Source: Desulfosalsimonas propionicica (GTDB taxonomy: Bacteria; Desulfobacterota; Desulfobacteria; Desulfobacterales; Desulfosalsimonadaceae). From it: 64,000 nucleotides of DNA. Position numbers and translations under genes: made by a program. Under the pieces are notes generated by a model. That model searched no databases. It worked only from the letters and a program-made list of their open reading frames with translations, and was not told the origin of the DNA. Shown here one piece after another: positions 9,071 through 17,201 of this stretch. Location: assembly GCF_013761005.1 (NCBI RefSeq), contig NZ_JACDUS010000013.1, forward strand, positions 1-64,000, given 5' to 3'. The number at the start of each line of letters is the position of its first letter. Position 1 is the first letter of the stretch.

Positions 9071-9484
9071 ATGGAAAATAAATTCGGTTCATACATCAGG
9101 GAAAAGCGAGAGGTATTAAAGAAAATGGACAAGCGCTATTCTCTTCGCCAAGTTGCTTTTAGAGTTGGTGTTGAGCCGTCATATTTAAGCAAGATTGAAC
9201 GTGGTTTTCCCGTAACTCTTTCTGAAGTCAAAGTTCGGATTTTGGCAGAGGACCTTGGCGAAAATCCCGACCTGCTTTTAGCTCTGAGCGGCAAGGTGTC
9301 TGCCGATGTGCAGGAGATAATTCGCGGGCGCCCTGAACTTTTTACCGACTTGATAAGGCAAATAAAAAACATGCCTGAAAACGATTTATTGAAACTTGTG
9401 CAGGATTTGCGTGCTGGGAAATGGTACGTTGCTGATGAAGAATGGATGCAAAACCAAGGGGGGCAATATGGCGAAAATCGCTAA
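9071..9484 (+). CDS. XRE-family helix-turn-helix regulator
   Basis: A 137-residue Cro/C1-type DNA-binding protein. The helix-turn-helix lies at about residues 23-45 (SLRQVAFRVGVEPSYLSKIERG). The C-terminal half, IIRGRPELFTDLIRQIKNMPENDLLKLV, resembles a helical tail common in XRE regulators of mobile and defence islands. I chose the ATG at 9071; an upstream in-frame start at 9044 falls inside the predicted promoter. No ribosome site precedes 9071, in keeping with a leaderless message. The 3' end overlaps the integrase start by 17 bases, so the two are translated together. It probably represses its own promoter through the palindrome at 9041-9064. Confidence 0.85.
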   Translation: MENKFGSYIREKREVLKKMDKRYSLRQVAFRVGVEPSYLSKIERGFPVTLSEVKVRILAEDLGENPDLLLALSGKVSADVQEIIRGRPELFTDLIRQIKNMPENDLLKLVQDLRAGKWYVADEEWMQNQGGQYGENR

Positions 9485-10544
9485 GAGAAGAAACCGATAT
9501 GTTCTCGACTATTACGACAATGGAGGAAAACGGGTGCGGGAATCCTTGCCCCAAGGCACAACGCTGAAAAAGGCAAAGGATAAGTTGCGGGAAATTGAGG
9601 ACCAGCTATCCAAGGGAAACTACATCCCGGACAAGAAAATGCCCTTATTCAAAGAGGTGGCAAAAGACTGGGTCGAGTATAAAAAGCCGAATTTGCGGCA
9701 GTCCACTTGGTCAACCTATGACGGGATCACCCGGAATCATTTTGACGCCTTCAATGATTTGAAAATCAGCAGGATCACCACGGCCATGATTGAAAAGTTT
9801 ATCCGGGACCGGCTGGGCGCGGGGATGAATATTTTGACACTTCGGAAAATCCTGCTTCCGCTTGGTCAGATCATGGCTTATGCAGTCCGGCATGGGTATA
9901 TCAGCTATAATCCTGTACGGGATGCTGAACGACCAAGGGGCCAGGGTAATGAGCAGGAAAAGAAAATCCGGGTTTTAACCCCGGCTGAGATTCAAAAATT
10001 GCTTGATGCTGTGACGGACCAGAAATACAAGACCCTTTTTCAACTGGCGATCATGAGCGGGGCAAGGCAAGGCGAACTGCTTGGGTTGAAGTGGTCAGAC
10101 GTGGATTGGACAAACAATCAGATTCATATCCAGAGGACTTTCAATAATCAGCTATGGTATGATGTCAAAACCCGCACATCAAACCGGCGGGTTGACTTGG
10201 GGCCGCAAACGATGGCAGACCTTAAACGCTGGAAACTGGCCTGCAAGCCAGGCAAGTTGAATCTGATATTCCCGAATCAAGCAGGGGGGGCGATAAACCA
10301 CAACAACATGATATATCGGTATTTTTCCCCAGCATTGAAAAAGGCGGGGATCGGCAAGATTCGGTTTCATGATTTGCGGCATACCAAAGTGAGTCTGATG
10401 ATCGAGCAGGGCGAAAATATCAAATATATTCAATCACAGATGGGGCACAGCAGCCCTACCGTGACTTTAAATGTGTATGCGCACCTGATGAAGCCAGTTA
10501 ATCAGGAGTCGGCAAGGCGGTTTGAAAAAGTTATTCTGGGATAA
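9468..10544 (+). CDS. Tyrosine-family site-specific integrase
   Basis: A 358-residue phage-type tyrosine recombinase. It has an N-terminal arm-binding segment (residues 1-50), a core-binding SAM-like domain (about 60-150) and a catalytic domain with R200 (SGARQGEL), H301-x-x-R304 (HDLRHTKVS), H327 (GHSSPTVT) and the nucleophile Y337 (VYAHL). All expected catalytic residues are present. The start at 9468 follows a GGGGGG ribosome site. The gene points toward tRNA-Val, whose 3' end lies 600 bases away, the usual arrangement for an element inserted at a tRNA gene. It probably moves the island that carries BREX. Confidence 0.92.
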   Translation: MAKIAKRRNRYVLDYYDNGGKRVRESLPQGTTLKKAKDKLREIEDQLSKGNYIPDKKMPLFKEVAKDWVEYKKPNLRQSTWSTYDGITRNHFDAFNDLKISRITTAMIEKFIRDRLGAGMNILTLRKILLPLGQIMAYAVRHGYISYNPVRDAERPRGQGNEQEKKIRVLTPAEIQKLLDAVTDQKYKTLFQLAIMSGARQGELLGLKWSDVDWTNNQIHIQRTFNNQLWYDVKTRTSNRRVDLGPQTMADLKRWKLACKPGKLNLIFPNQAGGAINHNNMIYRYFSPALKKAGIGKIRFHDLRHTKVSLMIEQGENIKYIQSQMGHSSPTVTLNVYAHLMKPVNQESARRFEKVILG

Positions 10545-10593
10545 AAGCAGAATGTAATTTCAAAAAAAAAGCACTGTAAAACTCAAAACATAG

Positions 10594-10941
10594 TTACGCT
10601 TCACTAATCCTTAAAACATTATTTGAGGACGCATATTCAAAAATCTCCGGATATTCAAGAGATGCTTCAAGAACCCCTTCCGCGGCTTTTTTTTGAGCCT
10701 TGGGGAAAAAAGAAAGCCCTATAACCAACACAATTAATGCAATATACCATTTCGTAAAGAAAAAGAGTGCGGCCCCACCTATTAAACCTCCCAACCCAAA
10801 CGCTCTGGTCATTGTTTGTTTGCGTCTCAGGTGCTCTGGCATGAAACCCTTTGATTGATAAAAAAAACCTGCTGCGTTTTTATCAATGTGCACACTGATT
10901 TCATTGTTTTTGTATTTCCTTACAAACTCAGAATGTTGCAT
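10594..10941 (-). CDS. Small membrane protein of unknown function
   Basis: A 115-residue protein with a hydrophilic N-terminus and a hydrophobic region at about residues 47-80 that probably forms two membrane helices (GLGGLIGGAALFFF and WYIALIVLVIGLSFF). The C-terminal tail is soluble. It converges on the integrase, with 49 bases between the stops. I recognise no family. Its place between integrase and attachment site makes it island cargo. The hydrophobic pattern and an uninterrupted frame support a real gene, but there is no independent evidence of expression. Confidence 0.55.
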   Translation of the reverse strand: MQHSEFVRKYKNNEISVHIDKNAAGFFYQSKGFMPEHLRRKQTMTRAFGLGGLIGGAALFFFTKWYIALIVLVIGLSFFPKAQKKAAEGVLEASLEYPEIFEYASSNNVLRISEA

Positions 10942-11095
10942 TTCTTGCGGCCTTGCTAATTATTTTTCTGTGCTAAGCCCTCTAAAGGGTTGTTGGTCAC
11001 AAAATGGTCACAAATGGTTGAAAAATTAATTTTTGTCACACCAAAAACTCTTTGTGTTTAATTATTTACAAGGACTCCCTTGTTCAGACACCTAT

Positions 11096-11131
11096 AAAAA
11101 AAAGGTTTATGAGTAATCATGCTCATAAACC
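11096..11131 (-). terminator. Intrinsic terminator after tRNA-Val
   Basis: On the minus strand a perfect 10-bp stem (GGTTTATGAG and CTCATAAACC, at 11104-11113 and 11122-11131) with an 8-base loop is followed by eight T residues (11103-11096). It starts 11 bases beyond the tRNA 3' end. Confidence 0.85.
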
Positions 11132-11142
11132 CTTGTAATTCC

Positions 11143-11217
11143 TGGTGGGCGGTACTGGATTTGAACCAGTGACTTCTACCGTGTGAAGGTAGCACTCTCC
11201 CGCTGAGTTAACCGCCC
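11143..11217 (-). tRNA. tRNA-Val (CAC anticodon)
   Basis: A 75-base minus-strand tRNA with an encoded CCA end. The acceptor stem is a perfect GGGCGGT/ACCGCCC, and the T-arm reads CTGGTTCAAATCCAG. The anticodon loop is TTCACAC with anticodon CAC (11183-11185), which reads the valine codon GTG. It follows scpB on the same strand and has its own terminator. An integrase gene begins beyond its 3' end, so the T-arm and acceptor 3' half are the likely attachment site of the island on the left. No second copy of that half was seen in the window. Confidence 0.96.
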
Positions 11218-11267
11218 GTGTATGTGTGGGGCATAAAATAAGGGTGAAGGGCCGGTGAAGTCAAGCA

Positions 11268-11828
11268 TTATTTTTTCTCTGTCCCCGGATCTGAGCCGGT
11301 GTCTTGATTTTCTTCTCCGGGCTGGATTTCATCCGGGGCCGGCAGATCCTTTAAATCCTTTAGATCAAAGGTTTCCAAAAATTTTTTGGTGGTGCCGTAA
11401 AGCAGGGGGCGGCCCGGAATCTCCTTTCGGCCCAGAATTCGAATGAGTTTTTTCTCCAGCAGAAAACGCAGGGTGCCCCCGGAATTGACCCCCCGGATGT
11501 GCTCCACATCACTTCGCAGCACCGGTTGGTGATAGGCCACAATGGCCAGCGTTTCCAGGGAAGCCCGGCTCAGGCGAACGGGCTGGGGGGCCAGCAGTTT
11601 TTCCACCCATTGCCGGTGCTCCGGGCGGGTGCGGAACTGAAAACCGCCTGCCACCTGGTGGAGTGCAAAGCCCCCGTCTCGCTTCTGGTGCTCCCGGACA
11701 AGGCTTTCCAGGGCATCTTTGATTTCAGCGGCATCGGCATAAACAATGAGTTCACGGATCCGTTCTGCGGACAACGGCGCTGGCGAGACAAACAAAAGGG
11801 CTTCAATGATGTTTTTCAGATCTTTCAT
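11268..11828 (-). CDS. scpB: Segregation and condensation protein B
   Basis: ScpB is the winged-helix subunit of the SMC-ScpA-ScpB condensin that organises and separates chromosomes. The 186-residue protein opens with KNIIEALLFVSPAPLSAERI and contains LSRASLETLAIVAYHQPVLRSDVEHIRGVNSGG, both hallmarks of ScpB. I chose the ATG at 11828; a longer frame runs back into scpA but lacks family sequence. The start is 10 bases after scpA. The C-terminal 25 residues are acidic and rich in proline, likely disordered. Confidence 0.93.
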   Translation of the reverse strand: MKDLKNIIEALLFVSPAPLSAERIRELIVYADAAEIKDALESLVREHQKRDGGFALHQVAGGFQFRTRPEHRQWVEKLLAPQPVRLSRASLETLAIVAYHQPVLRSDVEHIRGVNSGGTLRFLLEKKLIRILGRKEIPGRPLLYGTTKKFLETFDLKDLKDLPAPDEIQPGEENQDTGSDPGTEKK

Positions 11829-11838
11829 GGTCCGCCTT

Positions 11839-12555
11839 TCATCTGGAAAACAGCTTGAGTCCGCCAGCGGTTTCTTCCTGGGAGATGCCCACAATATTGA
11901 GCCGCACCACCTCCAGGACCGCCAGAAATGTTGCAATGATTTCGCCTTTGTCAGCGCATTTGGCCGCCAGATCAGAAAAGGTCACGCTTTTGTGGGTTTG
12001 CAGCAGATCCAGAATATCGGTCATCTTTTCTTTCACGGAGATTTTTTCCGGGGTTATGGAAAAATCCGGGTCCCCGGCCATCTGTTCTGACAATGCCTGG
12101 TAGGCCCCGAGCAGGTCATACAGACTGGCTTCCACCGGCATGTGTTCGGCATTGCCCCCGTGGACCAGGGGTTCGGCGGGCCGGGCAAACACATGCTCGC
12201 CCAGGATGTTGCGCGCTGTCAGCTTTTCGGCTGCGGATTTGATGCGCATGTATTCGGCCAGGGGGCCGGCAATGGCATCCCTTGGATCCTCTGATTCCTC
12301 CTGGTCGGATTCCTGCGCCGGCAGCAGCATCCGGGATTTGATCTGGGCCAGGGTGGCGGCCATGACCAGAAAGTCGGCGGCCACATCGATTTCCATGCCC
12401 TGCATCCACCGGATATAGGACAAAAACTGGTCCGTGATCAGGGCGATGGGAATGTCATAGATATCCACCTGGTTTTTTTTGATCAGGTGGACCAGCAGGT
12501 CCATGGGCCCTTCAAAAACGTTTTCCAGCCTGACCTGGTATCCGGTGTTTGTCAT
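11839..12555 (-). CDS. scpA: Segregation and condensation protein A
   Basis: ScpA is the kleisin that bridges SMC heads with ScpB. The 238-residue protein begins YQVRLENVFEGPMDLLVHLIKKNQVDIYDIPI, the classic N-terminal kleisin segment that contacts the SMC neck. The C-terminal part forms the winged helix. Length is typical. It lies 11 bases downstream of trpS and 10 bases upstream of scpB, giving a trpS-scpA-scpB operon. Confidence 0.94.
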   Translation of the reverse strand: MTNTGYQVRLENVFEGPMDLLVHLIKKNQVDIYDIPIALITDQFLSYIRWMQGMEIDVAADFLVMAATLAQIKSRMLLPAQESDQEESEDPRDAIAGPLAEYMRIKSAAEKLTARNILGEHVFARPAEPLVHGGNAEHMPVEASLYDLLGAYQALSEQMAGDPDFSITPEKISVKEKMTDILDLLQTHKSVTFSDLAAKCADKGEIIATFLAVLEVVRLNIVGISQEETAGGLKLFSR

Positions 12556-12566
12556 GGACTCGCCAA

Positions 12567-13553
12567 TCAGATCCGTACCGCGTCTCTGACCTCGGCAAGG
12601 GTTTTTGCCGCCACCTGCCGGGCCTTGTCTGAACCTTCGGCCATGACCTGTTCCACCTGGTCGGTGTGGTTTTTATAATACTCGATTTTGTCCCGGATCG
12701 GGGACAGGTATGCCACCAGGTGTTCGGCCATTTTCTTTTTGCATTCCACACAGCCGATTTTTGCGCTGCGGCAGTCCGGGTCCACCTGCGCCACAAGATC
12801 TGTCGGCGAATAGAGCTGGTGGAAGGTAAACACGTTGCACACTGACGGGTCCCCCGGGTCTGTGCGCTTGATCCGTTGGGGATCGGTTATCATCTGGCTG
12901 ACTTTTTTCCTGATCTGTTCAGGGGAATCAGACAGGAAAATGGCATTGCTGTAGCTTTTGCTCATCTTGCGCCGGTCAGTGCCCAAAATTTTACTGATTT
13001 CCGTCAAAATGGTGTCAGGCTCCGGAAACACCCGGCCGTAGAGATGGTTGAATCGTCTGGCGATCTCCCGGGTCAGCTCGATGTGGGGGGCCTGGTCAAT
13101 GCCCACGGGTACGCCCTCGGCCTTGTAGATAATGATGTCTGCGGCCTGCAGCACCGGATAGCCCAGAAATCCGAACGTAGAGAGATCCTTGTTTTGCAGG
13201 GCATCAATCTGTTCCTTGTAAGTGGGGTTTCGCTCCAGCCAGGGTACCGGCGTGATCATGGACAGGAGCAGAAAAAGCTCGGCATGCTCCCTGATCCGGG
13301 ACTGAACGAACAACACGCTCTTCTCCGGGTCCAGGCCCGCGGCCAGCCAGTCAATCATCATGTTTCGGGTGTATTTTTTGATATTGCCTGGGTTTTCATA
13401 GTCGCTTGTCAGCGCATGCCAGTCGGCAATAAAAAAGAAGCAGTCATAATCGGGCTGCATGTTGATCCAGTTCTGCAGGGCTCCGTGCAGGTTGCCCAGA
13501 TGCAGGGCGCCGGTTGGGCGCATCCCGCTGACAATTCGTTTTTTTTCAGTCAT
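12567..13553 (-). CDS. trpS: Tryptophanyl-tRNA synthetase
   Basis: A class I aminoacyl-tRNA synthetase that charges tRNA-Trp. The 328-residue length is normal. The HIGH-type motif is TGALHLGNLHG (residues 14-24) and KMSKS is at 196-200. Four cysteines near residues 248-270 may bind zinc or simply be structural. The gene follows the M50 protease gene by 54 bases and precedes scpA by 11. Confidence 0.96.
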   Translation of the reverse strand: MTEKKRIVSGMRPTGALHLGNLHGALQNWINMQPDYDCFFFIADWHALTSDYENPGNIKKYTRNMMIDWLAAGLDPEKSVLFVQSRIREHAELFLLLSMITPVPWLERNPTYKEQIDALQNKDLSTFGFLGYPVLQAADIIIYKAEGVPVGIDQAPHIELTREIARRFNHLYGRVFPEPDTILTEISKILGTDRRKMSKSYSNAIFLSDSPEQIRKKVSQMITDPQRIKRTDPGDPSVCNVFTFHQLYSPTDLVAQVDPDCRSAKIGCVECKKKMAEHLVAYLSPIRDKIEYYKNHTDQVEQVMAEGSDKARQVAAKTLAEVRDAVRI

Positions 13554-13607
13554 GTGCTTGCTCTCCGTATGGTATTGCCTGTACTTGCCTGATAAAAGTT
13601 CATGAAA

Positions 13608-14246
13608 TCAGCCGCCGGTAAAAAAGCGCACTAGTGGACTGATCACTGCTGTAATCAGAAAATCAAGGGATCGGGTCATCAGCAGCACCAGCAGAATCAG
13701 GACGCCGAATGTGCCGATTTGTTCGTATTTCTGCCGGGCCCCCGGTGGCAGCAGGGCCGACAGGATGTGACTGCCGTCTAAGGGTGGAATCGGCAGCAGA
13801 TTAAACACCCCGAGCACCACGCTGATAATACAGAAGCCGTAGACCAGCCTTGCGGCCAGCAAAAAAATCGTTGAATCTCCTGCAAACGGAGCAATGATCT
13901 GGTAGACAAGACCTGCTGCCAGCGCGCACGCAAAATTTACCCCCACCCCGGCTGCGGAAACCACAATGGTACCCAGTTTGGGATCGCGCAGATTGCGGAA
14001 ATTCACCGGAACCGGCTTGGCGTATCCGAATATGGCCGGTGACCCGGAAAATATCAGCAAACCCGGTAAAATCAGTGATCCGAACGGGTCCAGGTGCCGG
14101 ACCGGGTTGAGAGTGAGCCGGCCGGCAAGCTTGGCCGTGGGATCACCAAACATCCATGCCGCATAACCGTGGGCGACCTCATGGAGGGTGACGGCCATGA
14201 GAAGCGGGATGATCAGTATCAATGCCTGTATAATTTTTTCTTCCAC
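13608..14246 (-). CDS. Site-2-type zinc metalloprotease (M50 family)
   Basis: An integral membrane metalloprotease of the short M50B group with no PDZ domain. From a GTG start at 14246 it is 212 residues long, with the zinc motif HEVAH at residues 22-26 inside the first membrane helix and the second metal-ligand motif LLPIPPLDGSHI in the C-terminal third. GTG is preferred because AAGGA lies six bases upstream and the family begins just before the first helix; the ATG at 14333 would overlap the preceding gene and add a non-homologous 29 residues. Substrates of this short class are mostly unknown. It is often found next to trpS and scpA in related bacteria. Confidence 0.88.
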   Translation of the reverse strand: MEEKIIQALILIIPLLMAVTLHEVAHGYAAWMFGDPTAKLAGRLTLNPVRHLDPFGSLILPGLLIFSGSPAIFGYAKPVPVNFRNLRDPKLGTIVVSAAGVGVNFACALAAGLVYQIIAPFAGDSTIFLLAARLVYGFCIISVVLGVFNLLPIPPLDGSHILSALLPPGARQKYEQIGTFGVLILLVLLMTRSLDFLITAVISPLVRFFTGG

Positions 14247-14307
14247 TCCGGGTCCTTGTTTGTTTTTTTGGGGGTGAATCCGCCGGTTTCCGGTCGGGAA
14301 AACCGGC

Positions 14308-17031
14308 TTACCCGGCAGTTTCCCGGCCATCAATCAGGCGGCGGGCAAGTTCCAGTTCGTCGTGCCGGGTTTGGAGCCGGCCGTCGAGCTTTTCCCGCAG
14401 CAACGTCCGCAGAATCCGGCCGAACAGAGGCGAGGGCGAAAGCCCCATTTTCTGCAAATCCTTACCCTTAACCGAAATCCGAATATCTTTCAAGTCTGTG
14501 ACGTAAAAAGAAATGGCGCGGCGCACATCATCCCGGCTGGTCACGGCCATCATGTAGAGGATCAGTTCCATGCGCAGCCCGTTTAATTCTTCGTAGAGCC
14601 GGCTGTTTTTATCCGGCAGTCCCTGGCTGAGCCGGTACAGGCAGGTTTCGGCCTCGGCCCGCTCCTGGATGAAAATTTTTTCATGCCTGGGGGCCAGTTC
14701 AAAATGCCGGCAGATGGCCTGGGCCTTTTCCTGGTCTGCATGCCGGGTCAGAACCAGAAAGTAGACGATCCACTGGCGGCATTCTTCCGGTCTGTAGAGC
14801 AGGACATACCAGGACAGGACGTTTCGCGCCGAATCCAGCATTTGCCGGAGGGCTTTGTTCATCCGGATGGAGGGATCGATGACTTTGAGCAGACCGAAAT
14901 CCTCCAGGCGAACCAGGGCCGGGATCGGATTTTGTTCTTCCAGGATGTGGCGGAGTTCGGAAAACACTCTGCGGCCGGATAAGCGCTTAAAAAAATCCAT
15001 TTTCACCGCATTGTGAATCAGTCCGGCGGTAAGCTTGCCAATGGAGAAATCAAAGCGCTTTTCAAACCGAATGGCCCGAAAAACCCGGGTGGGGTCTTCC
15101 ACAAAGCTCAAATTGTGAAGGATGCGGATGGCCTTTTCCTTCATGTCCCGCATGCCCCCGAAAAAGTCAATGAGCCGGCCGAATTTGTCCGGGTTGAGAA
15201 AAATGGCCAGGGTATTGATGGTAAAATCCCTTCGGAACAAATCCAGTTTGATGGAGCTCATTTCTACTGTGGGAAGTGCAGCCGGAAATTTGTAGTATTC
15301 CATCCGGGCCGAGGCCACGTCGATTTTAAACCCGTCTGCAAAAATGATCACAGCGGTGCCGAATTTGTCGTATGCGTTTACCCGTGCGCCTTCCTTTCTG
15401 GCAAAGGCCCTGGCAAACTCGATGCCGTTTCCTTCAATGACAATGTCGATATCCTCATTGTGCCGATACAAAAAAAGGTCGCGCACAAAGCCGCCCACAA
15501 CATATGCGGAAAATCCATGGGCGTCTGCCACCCGGCCGATGCGGCGGAGCATGTCGAGGATATCGTCGTTGAGCCGTTCCCTGAGAAATCCGGAGACGCT
15601 TTTGGTCTTGGGCTGGCGGGATTCGGCCGGGGGTTCGGCGGAATGGCCGGCCTGCTGCTCCTGCTGGTTATGATAAATCAGGGTGTTGAGCAAATCTGTG
15701 CGGGTGATGGCACCGATTGCATGCCCGTTGTCGACCACCGGCAGTATTCGCTGCTTGTTTTCGATAATTTTTTCCTGGACTTCGGAAATGTCGGCCTCAG
15801 GCGCCACCACGGCAAATTCCGTTGTCATGTACTCTTTGATGGGAATTTCATCAAGGTGGTGGTACAGTGCTTTTTCAATTACCTGCCGGGTGATAAACCC
15901 GGCCAGGCGCTGTTTTCTGTCTTCCGGTCCCATCACCAGAAGCGCGTTTATATTGTATCGCGACAGCAGTTGGCGGGCTTTTTCGCAGGAGATGTCGTGC
16001 GGTGCCGTAATGGCGGGAGTCGACATAATGTCTTTTGCCTGTTGGGTGGACCGGACATGGGTCTTTAACAGGTCAATAATCCGATTTTCAACCTGGGCCA
16101 GGGTTTTGTTTTTTATGGAGGCGGCTGCTGCAAAGCTGTGTCCTCCCCCGCCGATTTCCCGGATGATGGCGCCAACGTCAACATCCGGGGTCCGGCTGCG
16201 GGCGGCGATATAAATTTTGTTTTTCATCAGCGCAATGGCGAAAACCGCGCTGAGGTTTTCAATGCGGAGCATTTTCTGGACCAGAAAGGCCAGGTCGTGA
16301 ATGTATTCGTCCCTGGAGACCGTTGTGATCACGACATCTTTGCCGTTGATCGGGTAGTGTGTGGCCGCCCGGAACATGTCGTTTAACAGGGCGATCTGTT
16401 CGGAATCCATCTCCTTTGCAATCAGGTCGGATATGGTTGTCAGGCTGGCGCCTTTGCCGAGCAGAAATGCGGCTGCCGCGAAATCGTCCTGGGTGGTAGA
16501 TGGATAGGTAAATGCCCCGGTGTCCTCATAGATGCCAAGGCACATCACGGTTGCTTCATCCGGGCTGATGCCGATGGTTTGTTCGCGGATCAAATCAACG
16601 AGCATGGTGACATTGGCGCCGGTGGACCTGTGCATCTCAAAGTCGGCCCGGATGTCATTTTCCAGCTGGGGATGATGATCATATACATGGATTTCAATGC
16701 CGGTGCGGTTGAGCAGTTCTTCAAGTTCGCCGATGCGGCCGGCCTGCTTGGTGTCCACAATCACCAGCCGGCCCACCTGTTCCGGCTGGATCTGCCGGTA
16801 ATCAGCCATTTGAAACAAGTAGGCCATAGTGCTGACAAAGAAATTTTTCATGCTTTTTTCATGAAAACCCGGAAATACCACCACCGAGCCCGGATAGAGC
16901 TTCTGGGCGGCCAGCATGGATGCTACGGCATCAAAATCGGCATTGGTGTGGGTAGTAATCAGGGTGAGCGGATCGGATCGGTTCTCTGTATTTGTCACGT
17001 TGCCTGCCTGTATCCATAAGACAGCGGCCAA
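14308..17031 (-). CDS. DHH-CBS-tRNA nucleotidyltransferase fusion protein
   Basis: A 907-residue multidomain protein. An N-terminal DHH phosphoesterase module has THTNADFDA (27-35), DHH (118-120) and the DHHA1 loop GGGGH (294-298). Two CBS domains follow at about 330-455. The C-terminal half is a class II tRNA nucleotidyltransferase/poly(A) polymerase head with GGFVRD (513-518) and the metal-binding EDIDIV (526-531), then RRDFTINTLAI. This architecture is known in Desulfobacterota and in Aquifex-type split CCA systems, where the enzyme adds C or A residues to tRNA 3' ends. Which nucleotides it adds cannot be read from sequence here. The start may instead be the GTG at 16998, since neither has a strong ribosome site. 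Confidence 0.9.
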   Translation of the reverse strand: MAAVLWIQAGNVTNTENRSDPLTLITTHTNADFDAVASMLAAQKLYPGSVVVFPGFHEKSMKNFFVSTMAYLFQMADYRQIQPEQVGRLVIVDTKQAGRIGELEELLNRTGIEIHVYDHHPQLENDIRADFEMHRSTGANVTMLVDLIREQTIGISPDEATVMCLGIYEDTGAFTYPSTTQDDFAAAAFLLGKGASLTTISDLIAKEMDSEQIALLNDMFRAATHYPINGKDVVITTVSRDEYIHDLAFLVQKMLRIENLSAVFAIALMKNKIYIAARSRTPDVDVGAIIREIGGGGHSFAAAASIKNKTLAQVENRIIDLLKTHVRSTQQAKDIMSTPAITAPHDISCEKARQLLSRYNINALLVMGPEDRKQRLAGFITRQVIEKALYHHLDEIPIKEYMTTEFAVVAPEADISEVQEKIIENKQRILPVVDNGHAIGAITRTDLLNTLIYHNQQEQQAGHSAEPPAESRQPKTKSVSGFLRERLNDDILDMLRRIGRVADAHGFSAYVVGGFVRDLFLYRHNEDIDIVIEGNGIEFARAFARKEGARVNAYDKFGTAVIIFADGFKIDVASARMEYYKFPAALPTVEMSSIKLDLFRRDFTINTLAIFLNPDKFGRLIDFFGGMRDMKEKAIRILHNLSFVEDPTRVFRAIRFEKRFDFSIGKLTAGLIHNAVKMDFFKRLSGRRVFSELRHILEEQNPIPALVRLEDFGLLKVIDPSIRMNKALRQMLDSARNVLSWYVLLYRPEECRQWIVYFLVLTRHADQEKAQAICRHFELAPRHEKIFIQERAEAETCLYRLSQGLPDKNSRLYEELNGLRMELILYMMAVTSRDDVRRAISFYVTDLKDIRISVKGKDLQKMGLSPSPLFGRILRTLLREKLDGRLQTRHDELELARRLIDGRETAG

Positions 17032-17201
17032 TTGCCGCAGATTGATATAAATGTTTGTTTTTTAGTCTTTATTATGATAATCAGTGTTTTTCAACCGTAA
17101 AAGTAAAATTGGCGTATTATGCCACAAGCGTGATCCATCGCCAGGCTTATCTGAGTAAAATGAGACATATTTCCTGAACCAAGAAGTCAAGGGGGAAACA
17201 C

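Noticed and set aside
1-11142. Second copy of the tRNA-Val 3' half marking the other island end
   Set aside because: No copy of the T-arm and acceptor sequence was found in this stretch, so the far end of the island must lie outside the window or be lost.
15013-16068. Plus-strand open frame of 351 codons
   Set aside because: It is antisense to the DHH-nucleotidyltransferase gene, matches no family and follows from codon bias.
17111-17123. Sigma54-type promoter before pilC
   Set aside because: The GG and GC pairs are eight bases apart, not the ten required; it is just a short palindrome.
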